Source: Sarcophilus harrisii (taxonomy: Eukaryota > Chordata > Mammalia > Dasyuromorphia > Dasyuridae). From it: a DNA stretch of 64,000 bases. A program made the position numbers and the translations under genes. Shown piece after piece: positions 49,016-61,444 of the stretch. The notes under the pieces are model-generated. The model saw only the letters and a program-made list of their open reading frames with translations. It ran no database searches and had not been told where the DNA came from. Numbering within the stretch: position 1 is the first letter of the stretch; every line of letters begins with the position of its first letter. Location of the stretch: assembly GCF_902635505.1 (NCBI RefSeq), contig NC_045432.1:6135275-6199274 (forward strand). The letters are read 5' to 3'.

Positions 49016-50535
49016 CAGGAATAAGTGGAATTCACCTATTTCGTTGAATGTCCATCTTCTTCCCTAGAAGAAAATGCTCAGTTTGACTGGATAGTTTATT
49101 CTTGGCTGCATACTAGGTTCCTTGCCTTTTGAATATCAGATTCAGGCCTTCAATCCTTTAATGTGGAAGCTGCTAGATGCTAAGTGATCCTTATTGTGGC
49201 TCCTCGGTATTTGAATTGCATTTTTCTGGCTGGTTGTAGTATTTTTTCCTTGGTGTGATAGTTCGGGAATTTAACCACAATATTCCTTGGCGTTTTAATT
49301 TTGGAGTGTCTTTCAGGAGGTGTTCAGTGAATTCTTTCAATGTCTATTTTACTTTCTGATTCTATGACATCTGGGCAGTTTTCTTTGATGATTTCCTGAA
49401 AAATAGTGTCTAGGCTCTTTTTTAAATCATGATTTTCAAGGAGTTCAATAATCCTTAGATTATCTCTCCAAGATCTATTTTTCAAGTATGTTGTTTTTCC
49501 AAGTAGGTATTTAACATTTTTCTATTTTTTTTTTCATTTTTTTGGTTTTGATTGACTGATTCTTGGGGTCTCCTCGAGTCATTCGTTTCCATTTGTTAAA
49601 TTCTAATTTTTAATGAATTCTTTTCTTCATTTACTTTTAAAATTTTCTTTTTGCAATTGTCCAATTGAGTTTTTAAATGAGTTGTTTTGTTCTATGGAAT
49701 TTTTTCCATTTCACCAATTTTATTTTTTAAAGAATTATTTTCTTTTTCCAATTCACTAATTCTGTTTTTCAAGGAATTGTTTTCTTTTTCCATTCTTAAG
49801 TTACATGCCTTATCCAGATCCTCTTGCAAAGCTTTCCTTTCCTTTCCCCATTTTTCTTCTAGCTCTCTTTTTAATTTCTTCCATGAGAGTTTTGTGTGGT
49901 GGGGATCAGATCATATCCACCTTTGGGTTTTCATCTAAAGACAAACTGTTTTTAGTCTACTCAGGGTTGGAAATCTGCTCTTTTTCAGTATAGAAGCTTT
50001 CTATAGTTAGAGCCCACTTTGCCTTTTTACTAATTTTAACAAAAAAACAAACAAACAAAAAACTGCAGTTTGCTTTTGGGGCAATGAGGGGTTACCAAAT
50101 TTCCTCAGCAGAGAACAGGAAGTGGCAGTGAAGCGTCAGTGGAAGGCAGTGGCTGTGCTGGGATCAGTGGCTGCGCTGAGATTGTGCTGAATCCCTCCCA
50201 GTGCTGCATGGGTGTGGCCAGATCCCAAGAGACTCTAACGTTTTGCAGTTATAGTCTTTATCCCCTGTGTTTATAGCTTCTCTGCTGATATACTGGTTTG
50301 CTGCCAGGGCAGAGTAGCCTACACTGTGGTGTCTAGCCCTATTCCATCCCAGCACACAAGCAAAAACAGAAATTTCTCTTTTTCTGTTTTCTGGCAAATT
50401 TCAAGATGGTAATGTGTTGTACTCCCAATATTCTTGGTTCTGAAAATCAAGCACTAATTCAGAGGCTGAGTTTCACAAAAAATAGTTTGAGGGTAGAGGA
50501 GAGTTCAAAAAAATGCATGTGTCCTCTCCGCCATG
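49016..50535 (-). mobile_element. L1 5' region and ORF1 (minus strand), HAL1-like in extent
   Basis: Minus-strand reading of about 49430-49800 gives ORF1 coiled-coil heptads (repeated MEKENNSLKN and ISELEKENNSLKN-type words). The part at 49016-49400 resembles the ORF1 RNA-binding and C-terminal domain. About 49900-50535 is 5'UTR-like and ends at CCGCCATGTTGGC. There is no ORF2, so this is either an L1 truncated at its 3' side or a half-L1. Several stops make it non-functional. Confidence 0.75.
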
Positions 50536-52984
50536 TTGGCTTCGTCTCTGTCCCTGGTCTTCGTGGGTAGTCTGTGTCTCTGACTTCTATGACTGGTCTA
50601 TGAACTTGACGTCCACTGGGGGTCTGCCTCTGAACTCCATGGGTGGTTCTGCCCATGATCTCCATGGGAAGATCTCTTCCTCCATTCTCCATGGCAGATT
50701 TGTGACCCTGCTCTCCATGAAGGATTTCTGCCCCTGATCTCCACTGTGGGGTCTCCAACATTAATTACCATGGTGGGTCTCTGTCCAGGATCTTCATTGA
50801 GAGTCTCTACCCCTGAATACCTCTGCTTCTCATTACCATGAGCCGTGGTTTTTGGGGGGACTCTGTGCCTCTGATCTCCAAGGTGGTCTCTGCCCCTGAT
50901 CTCCTTGGTGTGGTCTCTGCAACAATAACCCTGACACCTTCTATTCCTTACATGTTCCAAATCCTTTCCTCATAACCTGATGTTGTCTCTGTAATTTATC
51001 TCTTTGTCCCCCATGTCTACACACTTTGTTGCCCTCTTCCCCCCATCATTTCTTTTTCATTAGTCTTCAGCTCTCCATCACTCATTTCTTCATCCATTGG
51101 ACCGTGATTTCTATGACTGGTTTCTGCCACTGATCTTCATGGGGTGTCTCTTCCACTGGTCTCCATGGGGGGACTCCAACATTAATCTTCCTTGTTAGGT
51201 CATTGCCCCTGGTCTCCAAAAGGGGGCTCTTCCCTGGGGGTATTGGATCCTGATATCCATGAGGGGGTCACTGGCACTGATATCCATGGAGAGAATCCAA
51301 CAGTAATCTCCATGTATGGTCTCTGCCCCAACCTCCCTAAGGGGACTCTGCCCCAGGGGACATTAGATTCTGATCTCTATGGAAGGTCTCTGCCCCTGAA
51401 ATCAATTGGGGGAGTCTTCACTAACCTCCATGGTGGTCTCTGACCCTGATTTCCATAGATCAACTATTCCAAAGGTCAGCTGATCTTTCTCTGATTTCAA
51501 TAAGGGCTTTTTGTTTCTAATTTCCATGGCGTGGTGGTGGTGGTGGTGGGTGTACCCAACCATCATCTCCCTGAGGGGTCTTAACCTTGATCTCCATGGG
51601 GTTTTCTGATTCTGATCTTTATACTAGGTCTCTAACACAGATCTACATGAGGGTGTCTGTCCCTGATCTCCATAGGGGGTGTCTCTGAACATGCTCTTCA
51701 TAATGATTCTCTGACCCTATTCTTCATCGGGGGGGGGGGGTCTCTCATCCTGTTCTCCATAGGGGTTCTTTGCCCCTGATTTCCATGACGGGTCTGTAAC
51801 CTCATCTCTACTAAAGGTCTTTAAGCCTGACCTCCGTGGGAGGTTTCTATCCCTGATTTCCATAGGGAATATGTGACCCTGATCTTTCTGGGCATTCTTG
51901 ATTTGATCTTCATGGAGGGATTCTGTACTTGATCTCCATGAAATGTCTCTGCCCCTGATCTCTATGTGGGAGTCTTGATCTCCATAGTGGTCTCAGACTC
52001 TGATCTCAATGGGGAGTCTTTCTCATATCACAATGAGGGGTCTTTGAACCTGATGTCCATTGGGGTCTGCTTCTGACTTCCATGGAAGTTCTCTAGCTCT
52101 GATCTCCAAGCAGGATCTCTAATGTTGATCTTCACGAAAGTTCTCTATTCCTGACCTTCATGGAGGATCTATGTCCCTGATCTCTATGGGACATTTCAAT
52201 AACTGATCTGCATGTGGGATCTCTGACTGTGATCTCCATACTGGGTCTCTAAGTCAGATCTCCATGTGGAGACTGTGTTCCTGATCTCCATGGGAGGTCT
52301 CTGATCCAGATCTCCATAATGGGTCTCTGACCCTGATCTCCATTGGGGAGGTCTCTTATTTTGTTCTCCATTGGGGATCTTTGCCCTGGTTTCCATGGCT
52401 GGTCTCTGACCTTGATCTCCAACAGGGGTCGGTATGACTGACCTCCATGGGAAGTCTTTACCTCTGATCTGCATGACTGATTTGTTACCCTGATTTTTAT
52501 TGGCAGTTTGAATTTGATCTTCATGTGGGGACTGTCTTTGATCTTCATGGGAAGTCTGTGACCCTGATGTCCATAGCGGTTCTTTGTCCCAAGTGGCTTT
52601 GGACCCTGATCTCCAAGGGGGATCCCTGACTCTGATCTGCATGATGGGTCTGACACACATGTTCATGTGGAGTGTCTGCCACTGATTTTCATGGGGCTCT
52701 CTGTCCCTGGGGAGGTTTCTGACACTGATGTCCATAGAAGTCTTTGACCCTGATCTCCACAATGGGTCACTGACACTCATCTCCGTAGTGGTTATCTAAC
52801 CCTGATCTCTTTGGTGAAGGTTTGTGATGCTGGTCTCCATGAGAGGTCTCTGCCCCTAATCTCCAAAAAGGGGTCACTCCCCTTGATCTCCCTTGAGGGT
52901 CTCTTCCTCTGATCTCCAACTAGGGTCTGTAACATTGTTCTCCATGGCAGTTCTCTAAACCTCATCTCCATGAAGTATTTGTGT
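50536..52984 (+). repeat. Type A minisatellite, forward
   Basis: Forward units with one long module at about 50900-51110. A (GGT)n run lies at about 51533-51551. Units average about 26-30 bp. No gene is seen; the 194-codon minus-strand frame at 52196-52780 is repeat-derived. Confidence 0.85.
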
Positions 52985-53390
52985 CCTGGCTCTCTTCAAC
53001 AATGAGATGATTAAAACCAGTTCCAATTGTTCAGTGATGAAGAAAGCCATATATACCCAGAGAGAGGCCTGTGTGAGTGCCAACCCCAACATAGCATTTT
53101 CACGTTTTCTGTTGATGTTTGCTTCCATTTTGTTTTCCTTCTCAGGTTTTTTTTCTTTCTAGATCCATTTTTTCTTGTGCAGCAAGATAACTGTCTAAAC
53201 ATGTACATATATTGGATTTAACATATATTTTAACATATTTAACATGTATTGGAATACCTGCCATCTAGGGGAGAGACCGTGGGGAAGGAGGGAATAATTT
53301 GGAACAGAAAGTTTTGCAAAGGTCAATGTTGAAAAATTACCAATGCATATGTTTTGCAAATGAACATCTTTAACAAAAAAAGATGCTTTT
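52985..53390 (+). mobile_element. Older L1 3' end, plus strand
   Basis: L1 3'UTR pattern (TTGTGCAGCAAGATAACTGT, TTTAACATGTATTGG, ACCTGCCATCTAGGGGAGAG, TTGAAAAATTACCAATGCAT) ending near AACAAAAAAAGATG. It matches the older subfamily also seen at 30.4 and 46.5 kb. Confidence 0.8.
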
Positions 53391-53814
53391 TGAAATCTTC
53401 CAAGAAAGCCTTGTTAAATGAGGATAACATCGCATATTCTTTTGGGGCTTCTTCTGTAGTTGATTTGTCTTTAGAAACCTCAGGGTTTTGAGGTCTTCTC
53501 TTTCTCTCTCCATAAAAGTTGTCTATGGTCAGAGGTTTGTTTGTTTGTTTTTCTTTTTTGCTCATTTTTTAAAGGGTTGAGATTTGCTCTTAAGGCAAAG
53601 GGTAGATAGCCACTTTTGTTTGCCCCGGGGCCGGTGTTTCTGACTGACTTTTGGTGCTAGGTCCCGAGTTCTTCTGGGGCTCTGTGACTTACAAGTTGCC
53701 TTTTGTATTTGCTTTTGGGTGTTTATATCAAATCTGTTAAAGCACCCCCTTGCGCCCAGGACAGATTAACCTAAGAGCTCACAGAAGATTCCTTGGTTCC
53801 TGGGCGCTGCAACA
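53391..53814 (-). mobile_element. Probable L1 5'UTR/ORF1 fragment
   Basis: Not clearly assigned. It has the same texture as the 49.8-50.2 kb L1 5' region in the same orientation (TTTAGAAACCTCAGGGTTTT, TGAGATTTGCTC), and sits between two L1 pieces. Likely a 5' L1 fragment from another subfamily. Confidence 0.5.
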
Positions 53815-54362
53815 CTCTGACTGATGGTTTTGAATATATGCTACTGATCATTTTAAGGAAAAGTCCATTTATTCCTAAATCTCTAGTATTTTTTAATAGA
53901 AATGGGTGTTGGGTTTTATCAAAAGCTTTTCCTGTATCTATTGAGATAATCATATGATTTTTCTTAGTTTGGTTTATTGATATAGCCAATTATGCTCATA
54001 ATTTTCCTAATATTGAAGCAGCCCTTCATTCCTGAAATAAATCCTACTTGGTCATAGAATATTATCCTGGGGATGACTTTCTGTAGTCTCTTTGCTAACA
54101 TATTATTTAAGATTTTTACATCAATATTCATTAAGGAAATTGGTGTATAATTTTCTTTTTGTTTTCACCCTACCTCATTTAGATATTAGTGCCATATATG
54201 TGTCATAAAAAGAATTTGGTAGGACTCCTTCTTTCCCTATTTTTTCAAATAGTTTATGTAGTATTTGATTTAATTGTTCTCAAAAAGTTTGGTAGAATTC
54301 ACATGTAAATCCATGTGACTGGAGAATTTTTCTTAGGGTGTTGAATAATAGGTTGTTTTATT
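53815..54362 (-). mobile_element. L1 ORF2 reverse-transcriptase fragment
   Basis: The minus strand encodes an L1 RT stretch including ISIDTGKAFDKTQHPFLLK and LGINGLFLKMISSIYSKP, the region around the FDK block of L1-type RTs. It is truncated at both ends and joined to minisatellite at about 54362. Confidence 0.88.
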
Positions 54363-55289
54363 TCTCTACCCCGATCTGCAAAGGGGTTCTTTGACCCAAT
54401 CTCCCTGAAGGGTCTTTGCCTCTAATATTCATAGCGGGGGGGGGGGGTCTACTCTCATTCCCATGGGTATCTCTAGCCCTGATTTCCATGTGGGCTCTGT
54501 ATCACAGAACTCCATGGGGTTCTCTACTCCTGATCTCCATGGAGTATCTCTGACCCAAATCTACATAATTGATCTCTGACACTGATCTCCATAAGGGAGC
54601 TCTGCTTCTCTCTTCCATGGCAGTCTGCTCTGATCTCCATATGGGATCTCTCAACCTGATCTACATGGGGGTTCTCTCACCCTGATCTCCATTTCCAGGC
54701 CTGTGTCCCTGGTCTCCATAGGGACTTTTGCCACTTTGGGGTTTTGCACATTGATCTCCATGCAGGATCTCTGATGCTAATCTCCATGGGGTTCTTTGAC
54801 CTTGATTTTCATGAGAGCTCTGCCTCTGATTGTCATAGAGGATCTCTGACCCAGCTCTCCAAAATAGGTCTCTGACAGAGATCTTCATGTGGGGACTCTT
54901 CAGCTCTCTATCCATCATGTCTAAGTGAATCTCATGCCATGATCTCCATGGGAGTCTCTGACTCTGATCTCCATGTGAGGTCTCTGCCTTTGGTCTGTCT
55001 GAGCTGTCTCTGTCCCTGAACTTCTTGAGGGGGGGGGGTCTCTGACCCAGATGTACATGAGAGGTCTGCCTCTGATCTTCCTTGGGGTCTCTGTCCCATA
55101 TTTACATGTGGAGTGTTTGCCATTGATCCCCATGGGGGTACTCCAACATTAATCTCCATATGAGGTCTCTACCCCTGGTTTCTATAAGGGGCTCTGCCCC
55201 GGAGGATATTGGACCTTGATCTTAGTCCTGGATGTCCATAGAGGATCTCTGCCCTTGGGGGTGTCTTTGACCCAGATTTCGATCTGAGT
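54363..55289 (+). repeat. Type A minisatellite, forward
   Basis: Forward units without the long module. They end at the tRNA-Lys ERV fragment. Confidence 0.85.
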
Positions 55290-55930
55290 ATCTCTGGGTA
55301 GCTTCCTTGGCTAAGAGAGGAAATTCTTCAGGACCTGAGTTTCAGCTGAAAAGTGCTGAATGTCTTGGAAGCAAGTGGGATCAACCACGCACAATTTTAA
55401 AATATTATACAGCTGAAAACAATGAATGGGGAAATTATCTGGCCCCACTTGTGGGTAGTGTTCGGTTAATTGTTCTCCCGCAACTTTCCATTGAGACAGA
55501 TCTAAAGTTCCTTTAGCTGGGAAGGAAGGAGAAATTTGCTGAACTAGGTCAAGAAACTGTAATTTGCTTTGAAGTGATGAGGAGACCCTTTTCTCTCACA
55601 AGGGCTTTTAAAACCTTTTCATAAGTATCTCAGCAGGTCCACTTAATTACTGCTTGCCCCCATTATGTTGACTAATGAGGGAAAATAAATAAAAGAGAGA
55701 GAAAAAATGCCGATTAATCTTGCCCCTCACTCCAGTGCTGCTGCTGTTGTTGCATTCGAACGTCTTCTGGGGCTGATTGCTATGGAACCAGTGTGTGTCC
55801 TGGGCCCTCGGAAGTCCTTCGTTGGGAGCCAGTATGTGAAATGCCAGTACCAGGCCAGCTGCAATGGTTCTTACAAAGATCATGAAAAAGTGAGAGAAAG
55901 AAAGAAAAAAAGACAGCTCATGACCCTTCC
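55290..55930 (-). mobile_element. Betaretrovirus-like (ERVK-type) ERV fragment: LTR end, tRNA-Lys PBS, leader, gag start
   Basis: On the minus strand, about 55840-55930 looks like the end of an LTR. It is followed at about 55818-55833 by TGGCTCCCAACG, close to a tRNA-Lys primer binding site (TGGCGCCCAACG). The next 500 bp are leader and the start of gag. Matrix-domain similarity (PAKGTLDLSQW next to HERV-K-type PEQGTLDLKDW) is seen in about 55400-55540. The element is cut at both ends by minisatellite and is broken. Confidence 0.65.
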
Positions 55931-58900
55931 ACATCTAAATGGAGAGTCTCTACCTTTGCATACCTCTGTCTCTCATCACCATGGGGGTCTCTAACCCTGG
56001 TTACATGGGGACTCTATGACTAGGATCTCCATGGGAGTCTCTGCCCCTGATTTCCTTGGTGGGATTTCTGCAATATTAACCCTGCCACCTTTTAATCCTT
56101 GCACATTTCTCTTCCCTTCTTCATGACCTGATCTTTTCCCCCTAATTTCCCTGTGAATCTTTGTCCTGTATCTCCACACACTCTCCTGCCCCCTCCCCCA
56201 TCTTTTCTTTTTCACTGGTCTTGAGCTCTCTATCCCTTACCTCCCCATCTCACCCTGTGATCTCCATGGAGGTCTCAGTCCTGATGTCCATGAAAGGTCT
56301 CTGCCCCTGCTTTCAATCTGGACATTGTGCCCTAGGGGCATTGGACCCTGATCTCCATGAAGGATCTCTGATTCTGATCTCAATAAGGGGTATCTGACCC
56401 TCATTTTTAGGGTTGGTCTCTTCATTTGCCCTCCTTAGGGCATCTCCATCCTTTCTGTCCATGCTGGATCTCTAAGCCCTGGGGGTCTCTGCCCCTGATC
56501 TTCATGGTGGGTCTCTGAATCTGATCTCCCTGGGGGGGGTCTGTGACCTTAATTTTTCTCTGGGTCTCTGACTATGATCTCCAGAGGGCATCTGTCTCTC
56601 ATTTCATTGGGCGTCTTTCCCCTGATTTCCATAGGTGCTATCTATCTACCCCTGATCTTCAGAAGAGTCATGTGACCCTCATCTCCATAGGGGGGAGGAT
56701 CTCTGTTTCCAATATCCATGGGGGAATTTGTTCTCATCCCCATGGGGGTCTCTAGCCCTGATTTCCATATGTGTTCTATCCTTTGAACTCCATGGAGTCT
56801 GACCCTGATCTACATGGGGAGTTTCGACTCCTGTAAACCTCTACTTCTTATCACTATGGGGTCTCTCGCCCTGATTTCCATGGGGGCTCTGTGGCTCTGA
56901 TCTCTTTGGGTTCTCTGCCTCTGCCCTCCTTGATGGGGTCTCACCAACAATAATGCAGCCACCTTGTATTCCTTACATGTTTCTCTTCCCTTTCTCATGA
57001 CCTGATCTTTTCCCCTTAATTTCCCTGTGAAACTTTGCCCCTCATCTCCACACATTCTACAACCCTTTTACACCATCTCTCCTTTCTCGCTTATCTTTAG
57101 CTCTCTATCATCTCTTCATCCATCTCACTCCGTCATCTACCTGGGGGTCTCTGGCCTTGATGGCTATGGAGGGTCTCTTTCCCTAGGGGGGTTTCTGACT
57201 CTGATCTTCGTGGTGGATCTCTAACCATGATCTCCATAGGAAGTCTGTTTCTGATCTCAATTGAAAGTCTCTGGGCTGTTTTCCAAGGACGGTCTCTGAC
57301 CTTGATCTCCTTGTGTTGTCTCTGCCTTTGGTCTCCATGGCTTTTCTGTGTACCAGACTTCCATGGGGGTCTCACACCCAAATGTCCAGAAAGGTCTGTC
57401 TCTGGGCCCTCTCTGGCCCGATTTCCATGGGTTGAGGCTGCCGCTGAACACCACGGAGGTTTTCTACCCCTGATCTCCATGAGGGGTCTGTAGGGGGATC
57501 TGCTGTCATCCTTATGGAGGTCTTCTAATTCTGATCTCCATGGGGGTCTCTGAACCTTATTTACATGAGTATCTACCACTGCATACCTCTACTTCCGAAC
57601 TCTGTGGGGCTCTCTGACCCTGATCACCATGAGGGTTCCCTGACCCTGATTTTCATGGGAGGTCTTTGAATTTGATCTCCATTGGGCCTTTTCTAATTTT
57701 GATTCTGAGTCTCATGACCATGGGGGGGAGGGGTCTGTGTCCCTGGTCTGAATAAGTTGGCTCTGCTCCAGGTGGGTCTTGGACTCTGATCTCTATGAGG
57801 GAACTCTGACCTTGATCTTTGTAACTGGTGTCTGACAGCAATCTCAATTGAGGGGTCTCTGATCCTGATCTCCATGGGGAGTCTCACCCTAAATTCCCTG
57901 GGGGTTCTCTGACCCTCATTGTTATGGTAGGTCTCTGAATTTTATCTCCCCGGAGCATCCCTGGAGGTCCTTGATGTCCATGGAAGGTTTCTAAGCCTTG
58001 AATGTCTCTGTCATTGATCTCTATGGGGGATCTCTTACTATGCTCTCCATAAGGGGCTTGTCTTTGATCTCAATGGGGAGTCTTTCTGCAGATTTCCAAG
58101 GAAAGTCTCTGACCTTAATCTCCATGTGTAGTCTCAGCCTTTGGTCTCCATGGGCTGTCTGTGTCCCCGATCTCCATGGGGGTTTCTGACCCAGATTTCC
58201 ATGAGAGTTCTGCCTCTGATCTTTCTGGGCGGTCTCTGGCCCTCTTTTCCATTTGGAGTCTCTCTATCCCTGATGCACATGGACCTTTTCTATCCCCAAT
58301 ATCTAAAAGGATCCTGTAACCAAATCTCCATGGGTGGTCTCTGCCTCTGATCCCCTTTGTGGAGTCTTTGCTACAATAATTCTGGCACCTTTTATTCCTT
58401 GTAGGTTTCTCTTCCCTTCTTCCTGACTTGATCCTTTTTTCTTTTTTCCTAATTTCTCGGTGAAACTTGGCTCCTCATCTCCACATACTCTGCTTCCCCC
58501 TTCCACCATCTCTTCTTTTTTTTGGTGGCCTTCATCTCTCTCCATTATCTGTTAGTAAATCTCATTCTGTGACCTCCATGTGGGTCTCTGTCATTGATGA
58601 CCATGGAGATTCCCGGCCCTTGGGGGATCTGTAACTCTTATCTCTATGGAGGCCTCTTTACTGTGTTGATGTTTTCTGACACTGATCTGCATGGGAAGTA
58701 CCTGATGCAGATCTCCATGGGAGTTCCCTGTCCTTGATGTGGAGAGAGTGTCTCTGTCACTGTGGGATCTGTGAAATGGATCCGCATGGGTTGTCTCTGT
58801 CCCTGGGAGACTTTTGGACACTAATCATTTATGGGAGTCTCTTATTCTTTTCTACATGGGGAGTCTGCCTCTAATTTTCATGGTGTTTATTTGCCCCTAC

Positions 58901-59118
58901 TCTTGGTAATCATGGAGGGTCTCTTTCTCTGGGGGGATTAACAACACTAAATCCATAGATGGTCCCTTACCATGATCTGCAAGAGGGCTGAGTTCACTGG
59001 GCGTGGTTTTCAGGGGCAGTCCCTGTCTCTGACTCTGACTCTGGGTTTCATGTCCACGGTGGGGGTCTGTCTCTGATTTCCATGAAGGGTCTATGTCCCT
59101 GGTCTGCAACCTCTGAAT
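55931..59118 (+). repeat. Type A minisatellite, forward, with three long modules
   Basis: Forward units with long-module copies at about 56050-56265, 56925-57140 and 58350-58570. Several units embed the same neighbours of the module (GTGACCTCCATGTGGG-type and GGGGGATCTGTAAC-type), suggesting segmental duplication within the array. No gene is seen. Confidence 0.88.
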
Positions 59119-59314
59119 TTTTTTTTATCCAAGGGGTTGTCCGGTTTTTTTTTTGTTTGTTTGTTTGTTTTGCTGAGGCTGTTGGGGTTAAGTGACTTGC
59201 CCAGGGTCACACAGTTAGGCATTCTTAAGTGTCTGAGACCAGATTTGATCTTGGCTCCTCCTGACTTCATGGCTGGTACTCTATTCACTGTGCCACCTAA
59301 CTGCCCCATCACTT
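59119..59314 (-). mobile_element. WSINE1-type SINE
   Basis: Minus-strand tRNA-derived SINE. Its tail gives the poly-T at about 59147-59165. The body has GTTAAGTGACTTGCCCAGGG, CACACAGTTAGG and GTGCCACCTAACTGCCCC. It is flanked by near-identical TCTGAATTTTT at about 59112-59122 and 59315-59325. This SINE type is typical of Australian marsupials, which is the best taxonomic clue in the window. Internal promoter boxes are present but it is probably inactive. Confidence 0.8.
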
Positions 59315-59937
59315 TCTGAATTTTTCTCCATGGGGCATCTCGGTCCTTGATGTCCATGGAGGGTCTCTAAGGCTTAGAGGTCTCTCTGTCTTTCATCTCC
59401 ATGGTGGATCTCTAACCAAGATCTCCTCAGGCGGTCTGTGTCTGACCTCCATTGAGGATCTTTGCCCCTGATTTCCAAAATAGGTCACTGATCCTGATCT
59501 CTTTGTCTGGTGTCTCCTATTAGTCTCCATGGGGGGTCTGCGTCCTTGACTTTCATTAGGGGTCTCTGACTCAGATGTCCATGAGGGTTCTGCCTCTGAT
59601 CTTCATGGGGTTCCTCTGGCATTGATTTCCATAAAATGTCTCTGACACTGATTTTCATAGACAGTCTCTGAATTTGATCTCTATGGGGGTCTCTGTTTTT
59701 TGACTCTGAGTCTCATGTCCATGGCAGGCTCTGTCTCTGATTTCCATGAAGGGTCTGTGTCCCTGGTCTGCATAAGGGGGCTCTACCCCTGAGGCTTCTT
59801 GGATCCTGATCTCTATAGGGGATCTCTGACCCTGACCTTTATAATGGGACTCAGGGGTTATAGGACCCTAATCTCTATGGGTGATCTCTAACCCTGTTTT
59901 CCATGTTGAGTCTCTGATACTGATCTCCAAGTGAGAA
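59315..59937 (+). repeat. Minisatellite, forward
   Basis: Forward units up to the palindrome-tipped LTR. No module copy. Confidence 0.85.
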
Positions 59938-60380
59938 TTGCTGTGTACGCCATGTCAGCGTACACAGCAATGGACTCAGGAGGTAAAAAAGGACTTGGTC
60001 TCTGAGGCAGGAGGTTGTGTCTGGTAAGTGTTAACTGCTGTGGGTTTCTGGAGATGGCAAGGGACGTGTCCTCTTGCTAAATCTTCTCCTGGGATGCAGA
60101 ACCAACTCCAGCTGTCTCCCATTTTTGCAAGATCCACCTACACACTGAACGGCTAGGCACAGGGTGGTCCCAAAGAGAATAAGTATAAATAGCTAGCATT
60201 GGTCAAACTCGGGAGGATGCAGGCCACATACGCACACTTGCTCTTGCATTCTCTTGCTCTTGCTTCCTTCAACCTCTGCTGAGATTTCCAATAAAGAAAG
60301 GCTGTTTTGCACCTCAAGATCGCTCATCTTTGTGTGTATCCAGGAATATCCCAAGCTGGTATGTATGACCCTGGCAGTCT
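59938..60380 (+). mobile_element. Probable solo LTR
   Basis: A non-minisatellite insert of about 430 bp with LTR-like order: it starts TGTGTACGCC at 59942, has TATAAATAG at about 60184 and AATAAAG at about 60291, and ends with CA near 60376. No internal retroviral sequence is attached. The family is not the tRNA-Pro one seen elsewhere in the window. A 13-bp perfect inverted repeat marks its left tip. Confidence 0.65.
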
Positions 60381-61444
60381 AAAATAATGTGTATGGATGG
60401 TCCAGACATCCACGAGGGTGCTCTGACTGTTTCCATAAGTCTTAACCTTGTTTTCCATGGGGGGTCTCTGCCCCTGATATTCATTGGTGGGGTTTGTCTT
60501 TATCTCAATGGTGGGTCTGTCTCTGATCTCACAGGGGGTTTTGCTCTTGATTTCCATGGGGGTTTCTGACTTTGATCTCCATGGCAGGTCTCTATGAAGT
60601 CTATGGAGGGTTCTCCCCATCCATCCAGGGTTGTCGGCTCCATGATTCCATGGGGTTCTGTACTCATCTCCATGGAAGGGTCTGTGGGACTGATCTCCAT
60701 GGAGGGGTTCTCTAATCCTGATATCAATAGGGGATCTGCCATGATTTCAATGTGGGATTTGTGAACCTGAATTCCATGGGTTTTGCACTTCATCATCTCT
60801 TGCCCTGATCCCCATAGGAGTTCTTTGCCTCCCGAGAGTGTTGGGCCCTGATCTCTGTGAGGGATCTCTGACCCAGATCTCCAGAATGGATTTCTGACAC
60901 AGATTTCCTTGTGGGAACTTTGGGACTGATTTCCATTAGGGGTCTTTGCCACTGATCCCCATGAGGTGACTCCGATGCTATCTTCCATATGAGATCTCGG
61001 CCCCTGGTCTCTATAAGGGGGCTGTGCCCCAGGGGTTATTGGACATTGATCTCCATGGGGGGAATCTATATCCTTGAAGTCCAAGCAGAGTCTATCCCTG
61101 GAGGAACCCCAGATTTTCCTGGATGGTCTCTGACACTGATCTCCATCAGGGTCCTCTGATCCTGATTTTCATGGGAAGTTTGAGAATTGGGTCTCCAGGG
61201 GGGTCTCGGTTTTTGAATCTGAGTCTCATCTCCACTGGAGTTCTGTCTCTAAATTTCCATGGGGGTCTATATCTCTGGTCTGCATAATGGGGCTTATGCC
61301 TCTATGGGGTCTTGGACCCTAATCTCTTTTGGAGATCTTTGAACCTGATCTCCACGATCTCTCTAACACTGATCTCCTGGGTGCTATCTAACCCTCTTCT
61401 CCATGGGGTCACTTTGCCAGGTGGGTATTTCTGACACTGATCTC
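60381..61444 (+). repeat. Minisatellite, forward
   Basis: Forward units, no long module, no gene. Confidence 0.85.

Noticed and set aside
52196-52780. 194-codon minus-strand frame with repeated MEIR/WRSGS words
   Set aside because: Derived from minisatellite units whose length is near a multiple of three. No non-repeat domain and no codon-like conservation visible.
55707-55994. 95-codon plus-strand frame as a small host gene
   Set aside because: It lies antisense to the leader and LTR end of a tRNA-Lys ERV fragment and runs into minisatellite. No recognisable domain.
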